From assembly GCF_000333615.1 (NCBI RefSeq), contig NZ_BADL01000126.1, forward strand, positions 1 through 55,090: DNA of 55,090 nt, in the 5' to 3' direction. This DNA comes from Ideonella sp. B508-1. Lineage in GTDB: Bacteria > Pseudomonadota > Gammaproteobacteria > Burkholderiales > Burkholderiaceae_C. The position numbers and the translations under genes were made by a program. Of the stretch, positions 8,471-16,774 are shown piece by piece (the first letter of the stretch is position 1; each line of letters starts with the position of its first letter). The notes under the pieces are model-generated. The model saw only the letters and a program-made list of their open reading frames with translations. It did not search any database and had not been told where the DNA came from.

Positions 8471-9279
8471 ACGCCTTGCCCTTGTCCTCGCCGAGCCGCC
8501 AGCCCCGCGACCGGGTGCTGGCGGGCCACCTGTTGCCCAATCACTCGCTGGCGCAGCTGCGCCAGGCGCTGGAACACCTGGGCGGCAGCACGGCCGATGC
8601 CTGGGTGCTGGGGCCGGCCGAGGAGGCCGATGTGGTGCTGCTGCCGCGGGGCGTGCCCATGCCGCCGGTGGTGCCGCCGGTGCGGCTGGTGTGGGTGGAT
8701 GCGCCCGAGCGACCCCTCGCCGCGGGCGCCGGCCAGGGGTGTTCGCTCCAGGAACCCTTCGAGGCGGCGGCCCTGCTGCTGGTGCTGCGCGATGTCGAGC
8801 GCATGCAGCCGGCGCGTCGCCAGGCGGGCATGCCGTCCTGGTACCGGCCCCGCCGGCCAGAGCCGGTCGCCGCCCCGGCCACGCCGGCCGCCATGCTGAT
8901 CGTGCCAGAGGCCGCCGCGGCGCCGCTGGCCGATCCCGTGGCGGCCTGGCGGGCCGGCCCGCACCTCTACCGCCTGCGCCGTTGGCCGGCCCCGGGCAGC
9001 CTGGTGCACCACCGCTACCTGCCTCGGCTGGCCAGCCTGCTGCTGTCGCGTTCGCTCAGCCTGTCGGGGCTGGCCGCGCTCAGCAATGTGGGCGAGACCG
9101 AGTGCGAGGATTTCCTGGCCGAGATGGATCGCCAGGGTCTGCTGAGCTGCCTGACCGAGGAGGATCCGGCCGCGGCGCCGGATCGGGACGGCCCGATGGC
9201 CGCCGACCTGCACGCTGCGCCGCCCGCCGAGACCGGCTGGATGGCCAGGCTGCGGGCCCGCTGGTCGGCCCCGGGCTGA
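8467..9279 (+). CDS. Unknown protein coupled to aqpZ
   Basis: A 270-residue soluble protein that I do not recognise. Its start codon overlaps the aqpZ stop (ATGA), so it is co-translated with the water channel. Three parts can be seen. An N-terminal alpha/beta segment (~20-110) has a repeated hydrophobic-then-acidic pattern ([23 protein letters not shown]), rather like a receiver or nucleotide-binding fold. A Pro/Ala-rich linker runs to ~160. A C-terminal segment (~160-235) of predicted helices ([22 protein letters not shown], then [14 protein letters not shown]) could be a winged helix. There is no signal peptide or membrane helix. Function cannot be assigned. The pattern would allow a regulatory protein. 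Confidence 0.8.
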   Translation: MNALPLSSPSRQPRDRVLAGHLLPNHSLAQLRQALEHLGGSTADAWVLGPAEEADVVLLPRGVPMPPVVPPVRLVWVDAPERPLAAGAGQGCSLQEPFEAAALLLVLRDVERMQPARRQAGMPSWYRPRRPEPVAAPATPAAMLIVPEAAAAPLADPVAAWRAGPHLYRLRRWPAPGSLVHHRYLPRLASLLLSRSLSLSGLAALSNVGETECEDFLAEMDRQGLLSCLTEEDPAAAPDRDGPMAADLHAAPPAETGWMARLRARWSAPG

Positions 9280-9300
9280 GGTCCGTCTACCCGTGGGCGC

Positions 9301-10188
9301 TCAGGCCGGCTGCTCTTCCAGCAGGTAGCTGGCGCCGTCGAACTGGGCCAGCGTGTCCACCAGGAAGGGCAACTCGGCCGCCAGTTCCTGGTGCAGGGTC
9401 CAGGGGGGGTTCAGGATGAACACCCCGCTGCCCACCAGGCCGAAGCCCTGCGGGTCGGGCTGGGACACGGTCAGGCGCACATGCAACCACCCCTTGGGCG
9501 CCAGGGCCGTCAGCCGCTTGGGCAGCTGCACCGCCTCCACCCGGCTGACCTGCGGGTACCAGACCATGTAGACGCCCTCGGCGAAACGCTGCACCGCGTC
9601 GCGCAGGCTGGACACCACCTTGCCGTAGTCCTGCACCAGCTCGTAGGAGGGATCGATCAGCACCAGGGCGCGGCGCGGCGAGGGCGGCACCTGGCCCTTG
9701 AGGCCGGCAAAGCCGTCTTCGTTGAGCACCTGCACATGCTTGCTGGGCCCGAAATGGGTGGCCAGGGTGCGGGCATCGGCCGGGTGCAGTTCGAACAGGC
9801 GCATCGAATCGCCCTTGCGCATGAGCTGGCGGGCGATGGAGGGCGAGCCCGGGTAGAGCGCCAGCGGCGGGGTCATGCCTTTTTCCAGCACCGGGGCCTG
9901 GCCGTTCTCGTCGGGCTGAAGGTTGAACTCCTGCACCAGGCGCACATAGTCGGCGGTCAGCGGTGGCAGGTCGGCCCGGCTCCACAGGCGGCCGATGCCC
10001 TCGCGGTACTCGGTGGTCTTCTGGGCCTGGGCGCCCTTGAGCAGATAACCCCCGGCGCCGGCATGGGTGTCGATGTAGCGGAAAGGCTTGTCCTTCTCGC
10101 CCAGGTAACGCAGCACGCGCGTGAGCACCAGGTGCTTTAGCACATCCGCATGGTTGCCTGCATGGAAGCCGTGACGATAGGCCAGCAT
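9301..10188 (-). CDS. rlmJ: 23S rRNA (adenine(2030)-N(6))-methyltransferase
   Basis: A 295-residue RlmJ, which methylates N6 of A2030 in 23S rRNA using S-adenosylmethionine. The family N-terminus MLAYRHGFHAGNHADVLKH is nearly invariant here. The cofactor loop is DTHAGAGGY (residues ~40-48), and the catalytic DPPY-type motif appears as LIDPSYE. The length is close to the E. coli protein (280). The gene is convergent with the aqpZ pair and divergent from the flavin reductase gene, and appears to be a single-gene transcript. Confidence 0.96.
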   Translation of the reverse strand: MLAYRHGFHAGNHADVLKHLVLTRVLRYLGEKDKPFRYIDTHAGAGGYLLKGAQAQKTTEYREGIGRLWSRADLPPLTADYVRLVQEFNLQPDENGQAPVLEKGMTPPLALYPGSPSIARQLMRKGDSMRLFELHPADARTLATHFGPSKHVQVLNEDGFAGLKGQVPPSPRRALVLIDPSYELVQDYGKVVSSLRDAVQRFAEGVYMVWYPQVSRVEAVQLPKRLTALAPKGWLHVRLTVSQPDPQGFGLVGSGVFILNPPWTLHQELAAELPFLVDTLAQFDGASYLLEEQPA

Positions 10189-10249
10189 TCGGGGGGTCTT
10201 TCAGGACAGATCAATCCCGCACTGTACCGGTCTCGCTACGCTTCGCGCC

Positions 10250-11353
10250 ATGGACAAGCTCTTCACCCCCTTCCAGGCCGGCGCCATCGCGCTGGACAAC
10301 CGCGTCGTCATGGCGCCGCTCACCCGCAACCGGGCCACGAACCAGGTGCCCAACGACCTGATGGTCGAGTACTACCGCCAGCGCGCCAAGCCCTCCACCG
10401 GCATGGGCCTGATCATCACCGAGGCCACGCCCATCAGCCCGATGGCCCATGGCTACCTCGACACCCCGGGCGTCTACACGCCCGAGCAGGTGGCCGCCTG
10501 GAAGAAGGTGACCGACGCGGTGCACGCCGAGGGCGGCAAGATCGTCGTGCAGCTCTGGCACGTGGGCCGCATCTCGCACAGCTCGCTGCTGCCGGGTGGC
10601 GCGGCGCCGGTGTCTTCCACCCGCAAGCCGGCCAACAGCAAGACCTACATCGCCGGCGGCTTCGCGCCCACCTCGGCGCCGCGCGCGCTGACGGTGGAGG
10701 AGATCGCCGCCACGGTGCAGGACTACCGCCATGCCGCGCGCTGCGCCATCGAGGCCGGTTTCGACGGCGTCGAGATCCATGCCGCCAACGGCTACCTGAT
10801 CGAGCAGTTCCTGCGCGACAGCTGCAACGACCGCAGCGACGCCTACGGCGGCTCCATCGAGAACCGCGTGCGCTTCCTGCGCGAGGTGGCCGAAGCCATC
10901 GTGGCCGAGATCGGTGCCGACCGCACCGGCATCCGCCTGTCGCCCATCACCCCGGCCAACGACATCGGCCAGGACAGCAACGCCCAGGCCCTGTTCGCCG
11001 CGGTGGCCGGCGTGCTGGCGCCGATGAAGCTGGCCTATGTGCACGTGGTCGAAGGCGCCACCGGTGGCCCGCGCGACCTGTCCGACCAGGGCATCACCTT
11101 CGACTTCGCCGCGCTGCGGGCGGCCTTTGGCGGCGTGGCCTGGATGGTCAACAACGGCTACGACCGCGCCATGGCCATTGCCGCGGTGGACAGCGGTGCG
11201 GCCGACCTGGTGGCCTTCGGCAAGCCGGCCATCTCCAACCCGGACCTGACGCGCCGCCTGCGCGAGAACGCGCCGCTCAACCCGGTGGACCCGGCCAAGC
11301 TCTACGGCGGCAGCGGCCCCGAGGGTTACACCGACTACCCGACCCTGGGCTGA
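10250..11353 (+). CDS. nemA: Old yellow enzyme family alkene reductase (NemA-like)
   Basis: A 367-residue FMN-dependent, NADPH-using ene-reductase that reduces activated C=C bonds such as N-ethylmaleimide or enones. The N-terminus (LFTPFQAGAIALDNRVVMAP followed by LTRNRA) is typical. The substrate-binding His/Asn pair is in EIHAANGYLIEQFL, followed by the DAYGGSIENR signature that holds the FMN region. The C-terminal FMN-phosphate motif is VAFGKPAISNPDL. It lies divergent from rlmJ with 61 bases between, with no regulator beside it. The gene symbol is by family resemblance; the natural substrate is not evident. Confidence 0.9.
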   Translation: MDKLFTPFQAGAIALDNRVVMAPLTRNRATNQVPNDLMVEYYRQRAKPSTGMGLIITEATPISPMAHGYLDTPGVYTPEQVAAWKKVTDAVHAEGGKIVVQLWHVGRISHSSLLPGGAAPVSSTRKPANSKTYIAGGFAPTSAPRALTVEEIAATVQDYRHAARCAIEAGFDGVEIHAANGYLIEQFLRDSCNDRSDAYGGSIENRVRFLREVAEAIVAEIGADRTGIRLSPITPANDIGQDSNAQALFAAVAGVLAPMKLAYVHVVEGATGGPRDLSDQGITFDFAALRAAFGGVAWMVNNGYDRAMAIAAVDSGAADLVAFGKPAISNPDLTRRLRENAPLNPVDPAKLYGGSGPEGYTDYPTLG

Positions 11354-11357
11354 GTCC

Positions 11358-11951
11358 TCAGTCCACCTTGTTCCGGTGCATCTTGGCCCGGAACAGCTCG
11401 GGCAGGGCCAGCTCGCGCGGGCCGGGCTCCAGTTCGATAACGTCGCCAGCCTGCACCCAGCCCGGCTGCAGCACCGCCAGGTAGCTGCCGCAAAAGCCCG
11501 ATTGGGCCATCATCTTGGCGGCCTGGGCAAAGCCCATGGCCGCGTTGAACTTGAAGCAGGGCTGGCGCGGCTCGCTGACCACCAGCACGGCGCGCTGGCC
11601 GTCGCGCGCGGGCAGGTGCAGCCGGTCGCCGATCCACAGCTGGCGCTCGGTCAGACCCTGGAGCGTCAGGTTCTCGCCCACCAGGCCGGGTGGCACCTCG
11701 GCGTCCCAGCCGGCCACGCGGGCCTGGGCCCGCACCGTGCGCCAGAAGGCCAGGTGCTCGCTGGGGTAGGCGTAGACGGCCTTGGACAGGCCGCCGTGCA
11801 CCGTGGGGTCGGCCTGCTCGTCGCCGGCCAGGCCCATCGGCCCGATGGCCACCGGCCCGGATTGCGGCTGCTTGGCAATGGCCGTCATCACGGTGCGCCC
11901 GCCGATCTGCACCGGCCGCGCGGTGCCCACGTTCACGCTCAGAACTCTCAT
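11358..11951 (-). CDS. MOSC domain-containing protein (YiiM-like)
   Basis: A 197-residue MOSC-domain protein. MOSC domains occur in molybdenum cofactor sulfurases and in molybdoenzymes that reduce N-hydroxylated compounds (YiiM/YcbX). The conserved cysteine region is SEPRQPCFKFNAAMG, and the gly-rich VHGGLSKAVYAYPSEHL fits the family. The start used is the ATG at 11951; an ATG at 11960 would add three residues and neither has a clear ribosome-binding site. It is convergent with the flavin reductase gene with only four bases between the stop codons. Confidence 0.88.
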   Translation of the reverse strand: MRVLSVNVGTARPVQIGGRTVMTAIAKQPQSGPVAIGPMGLAGDEQADPTVHGGLSKAVYAYPSEHLAFWRTVRAQARVAGWDAEVPPGLVGENLTLQGLTERQLWIGDRLHLPARDGQRAVLVVSEPRQPCFKFNAAMGFAQAAKMMAQSGFCGSYLAVLQPGWVQAGDVIELEPGPRELALPELFRAKMHRNKVD

Positions 11952-11998
11952 GGCCCGCATTGTGCGGGTGCGCGCCTGGCCGCACGGCGGCCGGGGTG

Positions 11999-13189
11999 TC
12001 AGGGGCCGCTGCCGCCCAGCCCGGCCAGGTCCTGGGCGGCCTGGTCCACATCCTTCTGGTACTCGGTCAGGTAGCGGCTGCGTTCTTCGCTCTGCCATTC
12101 GGCGTCGGAGAATCGGTCCAGCCCGTAGCGCTGCGAGCTGTACACCACGCCGGCACGGCGCGGCAGCATGGCCCGGTCGGGGAACTGGTCGGGCAGCAGC
12201 AGAAAACCCTCCACGTCCTGCAGCCGCAGCGGGAAGACGGGCTGGGCATCGCGGATCAGCCGGCCGAACAGCGTCAGCCGGAAGCGCTGCGCCCCGGTGC
12301 CGACCTCGTCGTTGAAGGTCAACAGGGCCAGGGGCTGGCCACGGGCGTCCACCACCCGGGCGTTGACCACATAGCGCCCGGCCTGATGCACCTGGGCCTG
12401 CAGGTCGAAGGCCAGCGAGCCGTTCACCACCGATTCGCGGATGCCGCCCCATTCGGCCGGCACCAGCGGCTGGTAGACCACGTCGAAGGACACCATCCCG
12501 CTGCGGCCGTCCTGGTTGAGCTCCACCTGCACGCGCACGGTGCCGGCGTAATCGGCAAAGCCCTGCAGCGACGGCGCCAGCAGCGCGCTGTAGGTGCCGT
12601 CCCCGGCCAGCAGGTCGGCGCCCAGGCCGGCATCGTTGAAGTCGATGGCCACCTGCGGGCGGCCGGCGGCCTGGCGCGGGTCGGGCAGGTCGAAGGCCAC
12701 CGCGCGGGGGATGGTCAGCGGCAGGCTCTGCCCGTTGTCGTCCACGGCGGCCACGGTCAGCTTCACCGTCTCGGCGCCGCTGGCGAAGACCTTCTCCTGG
12801 GTGGTGACGATGCGCACGCCCGAGGCCGGATCCTGGCCAGGGCGGCGCAGCGGCAGGCTTTGCTGGATGGGGGCGAAGGGGCGCAGCTGGTCGGGGTGTT
12901 CGCGCAAGGGGCGCGATTCCGGCGGGTAGACCGTGGCCTGGCGGTAGCTGGCCAGGGTCTCTTGCGCGCGCGCCAGCCGGTCCTGCGCCAGGGACAGGCG
13001 GCGGTCGCGCTGCTTCAGGCCGGCGGCGCTGTAGGGGGCCCGGGAGAGGCCCGAGGCGGGCGCGGCGGAGAACGGCGCCGCCGCAGGGGCCGGGGCCTCG
13101 GCCGGGCTGGGCGCGGCGCCGGCCGACCACCAGCCCAGGCCGGCGGCCAGCAGGCCCGCGCCCAGCATCATCCACACCCGCTTGCGCAC
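11999..13189 (-). CDS. Exported or membrane-anchored protein with choice-of-anchor-X-like domain
   Basis: A 396-residue protein of unknown function. It starts at a GTG (13189) with a GGCGAGG ribosome-binding site. The N-terminus has positive charges (VRKRVW) and one hydrophobic segment (MMLGAGLLAAGLGWWSAG), so it is exported or anchored. A Pro/Ala linker (~27-45) and a charged helical stretch (~50-85) follow. The body (~115-340) is beta-rich, with the pattern DFNDAGLGADLLAGDGTYSALL that resembles choice-of-anchor-X/beta-sandwich modules. No catalytic motif is visible. It begins 20 bases after the stop of the exported hydrolase-like gene, so the two form an operon and may act together on the cell surface. 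Confidence 0.78.
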   Translation of the reverse strand: MRKRVWMMLGAGLLAAGLGWWSAGAAPSPAEAPAPAAAPFSAAPASGLSRAPYSAAGLKQRDRRLSLAQDRLARAQETLASYRQATVYPPESRPLREHPDQLRPFAPIQQSLPLRRPGQDPASGVRIVTTQEKVFASGAETVKLTVAAVDDNGQSLPLTIPRAVAFDLPDPRQAAGRPQVAIDFNDAGLGADLLAGDGTYSALLAPSLQGFADYAGTVRVQVELNQDGRSGMVSFDVVYQPLVPAEWGGIRESVVNGSLAFDLQAQVHQAGRYVVNARVVDARGQPLALLTFNDEVGTGAQRFRLTLFGRLIRDAQPVFPLRLQDVEGFLLLPDQFPDRAMLPRRAGVVYSSQRYGLDRFSDAEWQSEERSRYLTEYQKDVDQAAQDLAGLGGSGP

Positions 13190-13209
13190 CGTCGGCCTCG
13201 CCTGGGCGC

Positions 13210-14100
13210 TCAGCGCGCGTTGTTGACCATGTCGGTGCGCACCAGCGAGGTCACCCCGGCCCAGTTGCCGTTGGTGTAGTGGTTGTAGGCCTCGTTGTCG
13301 TCGCGGAACTTGACCGAGTGGTAGCCCCACTTGGCCCGTCCGCCCTCGTTGGCCGCGGTGCCCAGGGTCAGGTCGTTGCAGAACCAGTCGCTGGGGTTGC
13401 AGAAGGCCGCGCCGCTGCTGCCCGAGACGCCGCCCGAGGAGTGGTAGGCCACGGCCTCGTCGTCCTGCCCTGGCAGCAGGCCGGAGTACAGCGTGCCCGA
13501 GGCGCCGGCGTACATGTAGAACCAGATCGCGCGGGTGCTGCTGTGGTCGTACATGGCCCGGGCGGTGCTGGTCTTCAGGTCCGACACCAGCGGCTCGGAC
13601 ATCGCCCAGTCGCCCAGGTCGGCCAGCTCGCTGCCGCCGCCGGCGCCCGCGGCGATGTCCACCCACTTGATGTTCCAGCCGGTCTGCGTGCCGGCGCCGC
13701 TGGCGCTGCACACGCCCGCGCTGTTGGGCGTGGCGTTGGTGATGGTGCGGCTGCTGCCACCGTACATCGCCAGGGTGTAGCCCATCATCAGGTCACCTGC
13801 GCTGTGGGCGGCGATGTAGCACCAGTTGCTGCCGGTGCAGTAGCAGTCCAGCGCGTTGCGGATCAGGTAGTTCTGGTCCGAGATGTGGTTGTAGCCGTCC
13901 CAGTTGACGGCCTTCTTGTTGACGCCCGCGGCGGTGGAGGACGGGCCCCAGTAGGTGAAGTCGGCATAGTTGCCGGCCACACCGCCGCCGCCGCGGCCAT
14001 TGACCCAGAGCGCATAGTTGGTGGCCAGGGCGGTGCCCGCCACGGCCATGGCGGCCAGGGCAGCGAACGCCCACATCCAGGTGCGTGGTGCCTTCTTCAC
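13210..14100 (-). CDS. Secreted protein with serine-hydrolase-like features
   Basis: A 296-residue exported protein. The GTG start at 14100 has an excellent ribosome-binding site (GGAGAGG, 4 bases away). A signal peptide (KK, Trp, Ala-rich core) ends near ALA-TNYA at residue 27. The segment WCYIAAHSAGDLMMGY places S100 in an alpha/beta-hydrolase-type nucleophile elbow (HSAGD). Later D213/D214 (PGQDDEAVAYH) and H261 (WGYHSVKF) could complete a triad. Six cysteines (86, 88, 94, 131, 234, 241) suggest disulfides. The N-terminal LWVNGRGGGG could be the oxyanion region. I read it as a lipase/esterase-like secreted hydrolase of unknown substrate. The triad assignment is inference. First gene of a two-gene operon with the exported protein downstream. 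Confidence 0.75.
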   Translation of the reverse strand: MKKAPRTWMWAFAALAAMAVAGTALATNYALWVNGRGGGGVAGNYADFTYWGPSSTAAGVNKKAVNWDGYNHISDQNYLIRNALDCYCTGSNWCYIAAHSAGDLMMGYTLAMYGGSSRTITNATPNSAGVCSASGAGTQTGWNIKWVDIAAGAGGGSELADLGDWAMSEPLVSDLKTSTARAMYDHSSTRAIWFYMYAGASGTLYSGLLPGQDDEAVAYHSSGGVSGSSGAAFCNPSDWFCNDLTLGTAANEGGRAKWGYHSVKFRDDNEAYNHYTNGNWAGVTSLVRTDMVNNAR

Positions 14101-14128
14101 GGTGCCTCTCCTCCTCGCGGTGTTCTCT

Positions 14129-14148
14129 GCACGAACGAACGGTCGTGC
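14129..14148. promoter_or_regulatory. Inverted repeat upstream of the secreted hydrolase operon
   Basis: GCACGA (14129-14134) and TCGTGC (14143-14148) flank ACGAACGG, 29 bases upstream of the GTG start. The core ACGAACGGTCGT resembles TetR/AcrR-type operators. No TetR gene is present in the window, so assignment is tentative. Confidence 0.35.
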
Positions 14149-14285
14149 GGCGCGATGGTCGCGTGTCGGCGGGGGCACGCGCCATCACGGAAAACCCCCA
14201 GTCTGCAGGGGCAGCGAGGCGCGGTGGTGACAGCCGGGATGGCCCGGCTTGACGTGGCAGGAGGCGTGCGGTGGCGGGGGCGCGC

Positions 14286-14543
14286 TCAGTGGCGCGGCAT
14301 GCGGTGCAGCGTCACCGGCTTGGGTTGGGCCGGGTCACTGCTGCTGCTGCAGCCGCAGCAGCCATCGCCACCGCCGCAACCCCCGCCCGCGCTGCCGGCG
14401 GCCTTGCGCAGCCAGGTGGCGTTGGGGGCCAGGGGCAGCAGCTTGCGGGCCAGCGGGCGGCGCAGCGCGGCGGGCAGCAGGGTCCAGGCGGCGTACAGGC
14501 CGGCACCCCCGACGATCAGGGCCACGATCAGGTGTTGCAGCAT
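14286..14543 (-). CDS. Small Cys-rich membrane protein linked to FeoB (DUF6587-like)
   Basis: An 85-residue protein, third gene of the feo operon, 16 bases after feoB. It has one N-terminal membrane helix (LIVALIVGGAGLYAAWTLL), a basic stretch, and a Gly/Cys cluster (GGGCGGGDGCCGCSSSS) followed by a short tail. The layout matches the small FeoB-associated Cys-rich proteins, thought to assist ferrous iron transport. The four cysteines could bind iron or sense redox state. Belonging to DUF6587 is my recollection of the family usually found at this place in Burkholderiales; the name was not tested. Confidence 0.8.
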   Translation of the reverse strand: MLQHLIVALIVGGAGLYAAWTLLPAALRRPLARKLLPLAPNATWLRKAAGSAGGGCGGGDGCCGCSSSSDPAQPKPVTLHRMPRH

Positions 14544-14559
14544 GGTGGGGCTCCTTGCT

Positions 14560-16467
14560 TCAGGCGGTCAGCGCCAGGGTCACGTGGTAGGTGATGAAGG
14601 CGGCCCCGTAGGCCAGGGCGAAGAGGTAGATCGCCATGGCGGCGGGGTAACGCCAGGAGTTGGTCTCGCGCCGGACCGTGGCCAGCGTGGAGATGCACTG
14701 CGGGGCGAAGACGAACCAGGCCAGCAGGGACAGCGCGGTGGCCAGGGACCAGCTGTGGGCGATCACCGGGGTCAGGGCGTCGGCCACCGCGTCATCGGCG
14801 GCCGAGAGGGCGTACACCGTGCCCAGGGCGCCCACCACCACCTCGCGGGCGGCCATGCCGGGCACCAGGGCGATGGCGATCTGCCAGTTGAAGCCGATGG
14901 GCTCGAAGATGTACTCGAGCAGGCGGCCCAGCTGGCCGGCAAAGCTGTACTGGATGGCCGCGCCGGTGGCGCCGTCCGGCGGGGCCGGGTAGGTGGCCAG
15001 GAACCACAGCACCACGGTCAGCGCGAAGATGATGGTGCCCACCCGGCGCACGAAGATGCGGGCGCGTTCCCACAGGCCCAGGCCCAGGTTGCGCAGGCTG
15101 GGCAGGCGGTAGGGCGGCAGCTCCAGCATCAGTGGCTGGTAGCGGCTCTTGTGCCACAGGCGCTTGAAGATCCAGGCCACCAGCACCGAGCCCAGCATGC
15201 CGGCCACATAGAGGGCGAACAGCGTCAGGCCGCGCAGGTTGAAGGGGCCCATCGAGGTGTTGGGCACGAAGGCGGCGATGAGCAGCGCATAGACCGGCAG
15301 GCGGGCCGAGCAGGTCATCATCGGCGCGATCATGATGGTCGTCAGCCGGTCCCGCCAGTTGCTGATGGTACGGGTGGCCATGATGCCGGGCACCGCGCAG
15401 GCAAAGGAGGACAGCAGCGGGATGAAGGCCCGGCCCGAGAGGCCGACCTTGCCCATCAGGGTGTCGAGCAGGAAGGCCGCCCGCGGCAGGTAGCCGGAGT
15501 CCTCCAGCACCAGGATGAAGGCGAACAGGATCAGGATCTGCGGCAGGAAGACCAGCACGCTGCCGGCCCCGGCGATGGCGCCATCGACGATCAGGCTGCG
15601 CAGCGGGCCCTCGGCCATGTGCGCGCTGGCCCAGGCGCCCAGCGCCTTCATGCCGCCGTCGATCAGGTCGGTGGGCACGCTGGCCCAGGAGAACACCGCC
15701 TGGAAGACGATGAACAGCAGCACGGCCAGCAGCAGCGGGCCCACCACCGGGTGCATCACCCAGCGGTCGAGCTGGGCATCCAGCCGGGGCTTGCTGGCCA
15801 CCGGCGGCTGCACCCGGGCCAGGATGCGGCGCACCTGCTGTTGCAGGGCCATCACGTCGTCCAGCGACACTTCCTCGCTGGCGTTGATGCAGGCCGGCAC
15901 ATGCTGGCCGGCGGCGGCCGTCAGGCTGGGGCCCAACTGGGCCAGCAGCGCGGCGTGGCCGTCGTTGCGCACGCCCACGGTTTCCACCACCGGGCAGCCC
16001 AGCTCCTCGGCCAGGGCGGCGGTGTCGATGGCCAGGCCGCGGTCACGGGCCACGTCGGCCATGTTCAGGGCCAGCACCATCGGGCGGCCCAGGGCGCGCA
16101 GCTCCAGCACCAGGCGCAGGTTCATGCGCAGGTTGGTGGCATCCACCACGGCCACGATCAGGTCGGGCACGTCCTCGCCGGCGCGCCGGCCTTCGATCAC
16201 CTCCAGCGTCACCTGCTCGTCCAGCGTGGCCGGGCGCAGGCTGTAGGTGCCGGGCAGGTCGATCACCGAGACGGTGCGGCCATCGGGCAGGCGCACCTGC
16301 CCCATCTTGCGCTCCACCGTCACGCCGGCGTAGTTGGCCACCTTCTGGCGCGCGCCGGTCAGCAGGTTGAACAGGGCGGTCTTGCCGCAGTTCGGGTTGC
16401 CCACCAGCGCGATGCTGGGGGCGCGGTGCTTCAGTTCGCCCAGGGTGGCGGCCACGGTCTCGCTCAT
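14560..16467 (-). CDS. feoB: Ferrous iron transporter B
   Basis: A 635-residue inner-membrane Fe(II) transporter with an N-terminal GTPase. G1 is GNPNCGKTALFN (residues ~23-34), G3 is DLPGTYSLRP and G4 is NMAD. Two Gate-type membrane regions follow, with FAFILVLEDSGYLPRAAFLLD and SCSARLPVYALLIAAF-like segments in the core. It is shorter than the E. coli protein (773) because the C-terminal region is reduced, a form common in betaproteobacteria. It lies 11 bases after feoA and is followed by the Cys-rich protein. Iron-repressed expression through the Fur-like box upstream of feoA is likely. Confidence 0.97.
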   Translation of the reverse strand: MSETVAATLGELKHRAPSIALVGNPNCGKTALFNLLTGARQKVANYAGVTVERKMGQVRLPDGRTVSVIDLPGTYSLRPATLDEQVTLEVIEGRRAGEDVPDLIVAVVDATNLRMNLRLVLELRALGRPMVLALNMADVARDRGLAIDTAALAEELGCPVVETVGVRNDGHAALLAQLGPSLTAAAGQHVPACINASEEVSLDDVMALQQQVRRILARVQPPVASKPRLDAQLDRWVMHPVVGPLLLAVLLFIVFQAVFSWASVPTDLIDGGMKALGAWASAHMAEGPLRSLIVDGAIAGAGSVLVFLPQILILFAFILVLEDSGYLPRAAFLLDTLMGKVGLSGRAFIPLLSSFACAVPGIMATRTISNWRDRLTTIMIAPMMTCSARLPVYALLIAAFVPNTSMGPFNLRGLTLFALYVAGMLGSVLVAWIFKRLWHKSRYQPLMLELPPYRLPSLRNLGLGLWERARIFVRRVGTIIFALTVVLWFLATYPAPPDGATGAAIQYSFAGQLGRLLEYIFEPIGFNWQIAIALVPGMAAREVVVGALGTVYALSAADDAVADALTPVIAHSWSLATALSLLAWFVFAPQCISTLATVRRETNSWRYPAAMAIYLFALAYGAAFITYHVTLALTA

Positions 16468-16478
16468 GGTCGCTCTCC

Positions 16479-16727
16479 TCAGGCCGCCGCGGGCGTCACC
16501 GCCACGCAGCCGGCTTCCACCAGACGCAGGGCGAACAGGGTGTCGCCCACCAGCACCGCCAGGGGCTCGCGCCCGCCCGGGCCACGCTGCACGATTTGCA
16601 CCGGCTCGCCGGGCAGAAAGCCCAGCTCCGCCAGCCGCAGCAGCGTGCCGTCATCGATCGCGGGGCTGGCCGCTTCCAAGCGGTCAACCAGGGCACGGGC
16701 GCCCGTGGGCAGTTGGGACAACAACAT
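16479..16727 (-). CDS. feoA: FeoA, SH3-like accessory protein for FeoB
   Basis: An 82-residue FeoA. The fold signature is ALVDRLEAAS, then LLRLAELGFLPGEPVQIV and ending in LVGDTLFALRLVEAGCVAV, all typical of FeoA/DtxR SH3-like domains. It binds and helps FeoB and is needed for Fe(II) uptake. It is the first gene of feoA-feoB-small protein. The ATG at 16727 has a weak ribosome-binding site. The Fur-box-like palindrome lies 29 bases upstream. Confidence 0.95.
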   Translation of the reverse strand: MLLSQLPTGARALVDRLEAASPAIDDGTLLRLAELGFLPGEPVQIVQRGPGGREPLAVLVGDTLFALRLVEAGCVAVTPAAA

Positions 16728-16755
16728 GACGCAAACCAGGTCCGGGTGAAACGTG

Positions 16756-16774
16756 AATGAGATTATGTCTCATT
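16756..16774. promoter_or_regulatory. Fur-box-like palindrome upstream of feoA
   Basis: AATGAGA, a 5-base centre, then TCTCATT: perfect 7-base arms in a 19-base palindrome located 29 bases before the feoA start. The size and the AATGA/TCATT ends fit Fur boxes, and the target (ferrous iron uptake) is a classic Fur target. Binding is inferred, not shown. Confidence 0.6.

Noticed and set aside
13279-16749. Very long open frame on the strand opposite the hydrolase and feo genes
   Set aside because: It runs through several unrelated genes, has low-complexity Gly/Gln/His/Arg-rich translation, and results from high third-position GC.
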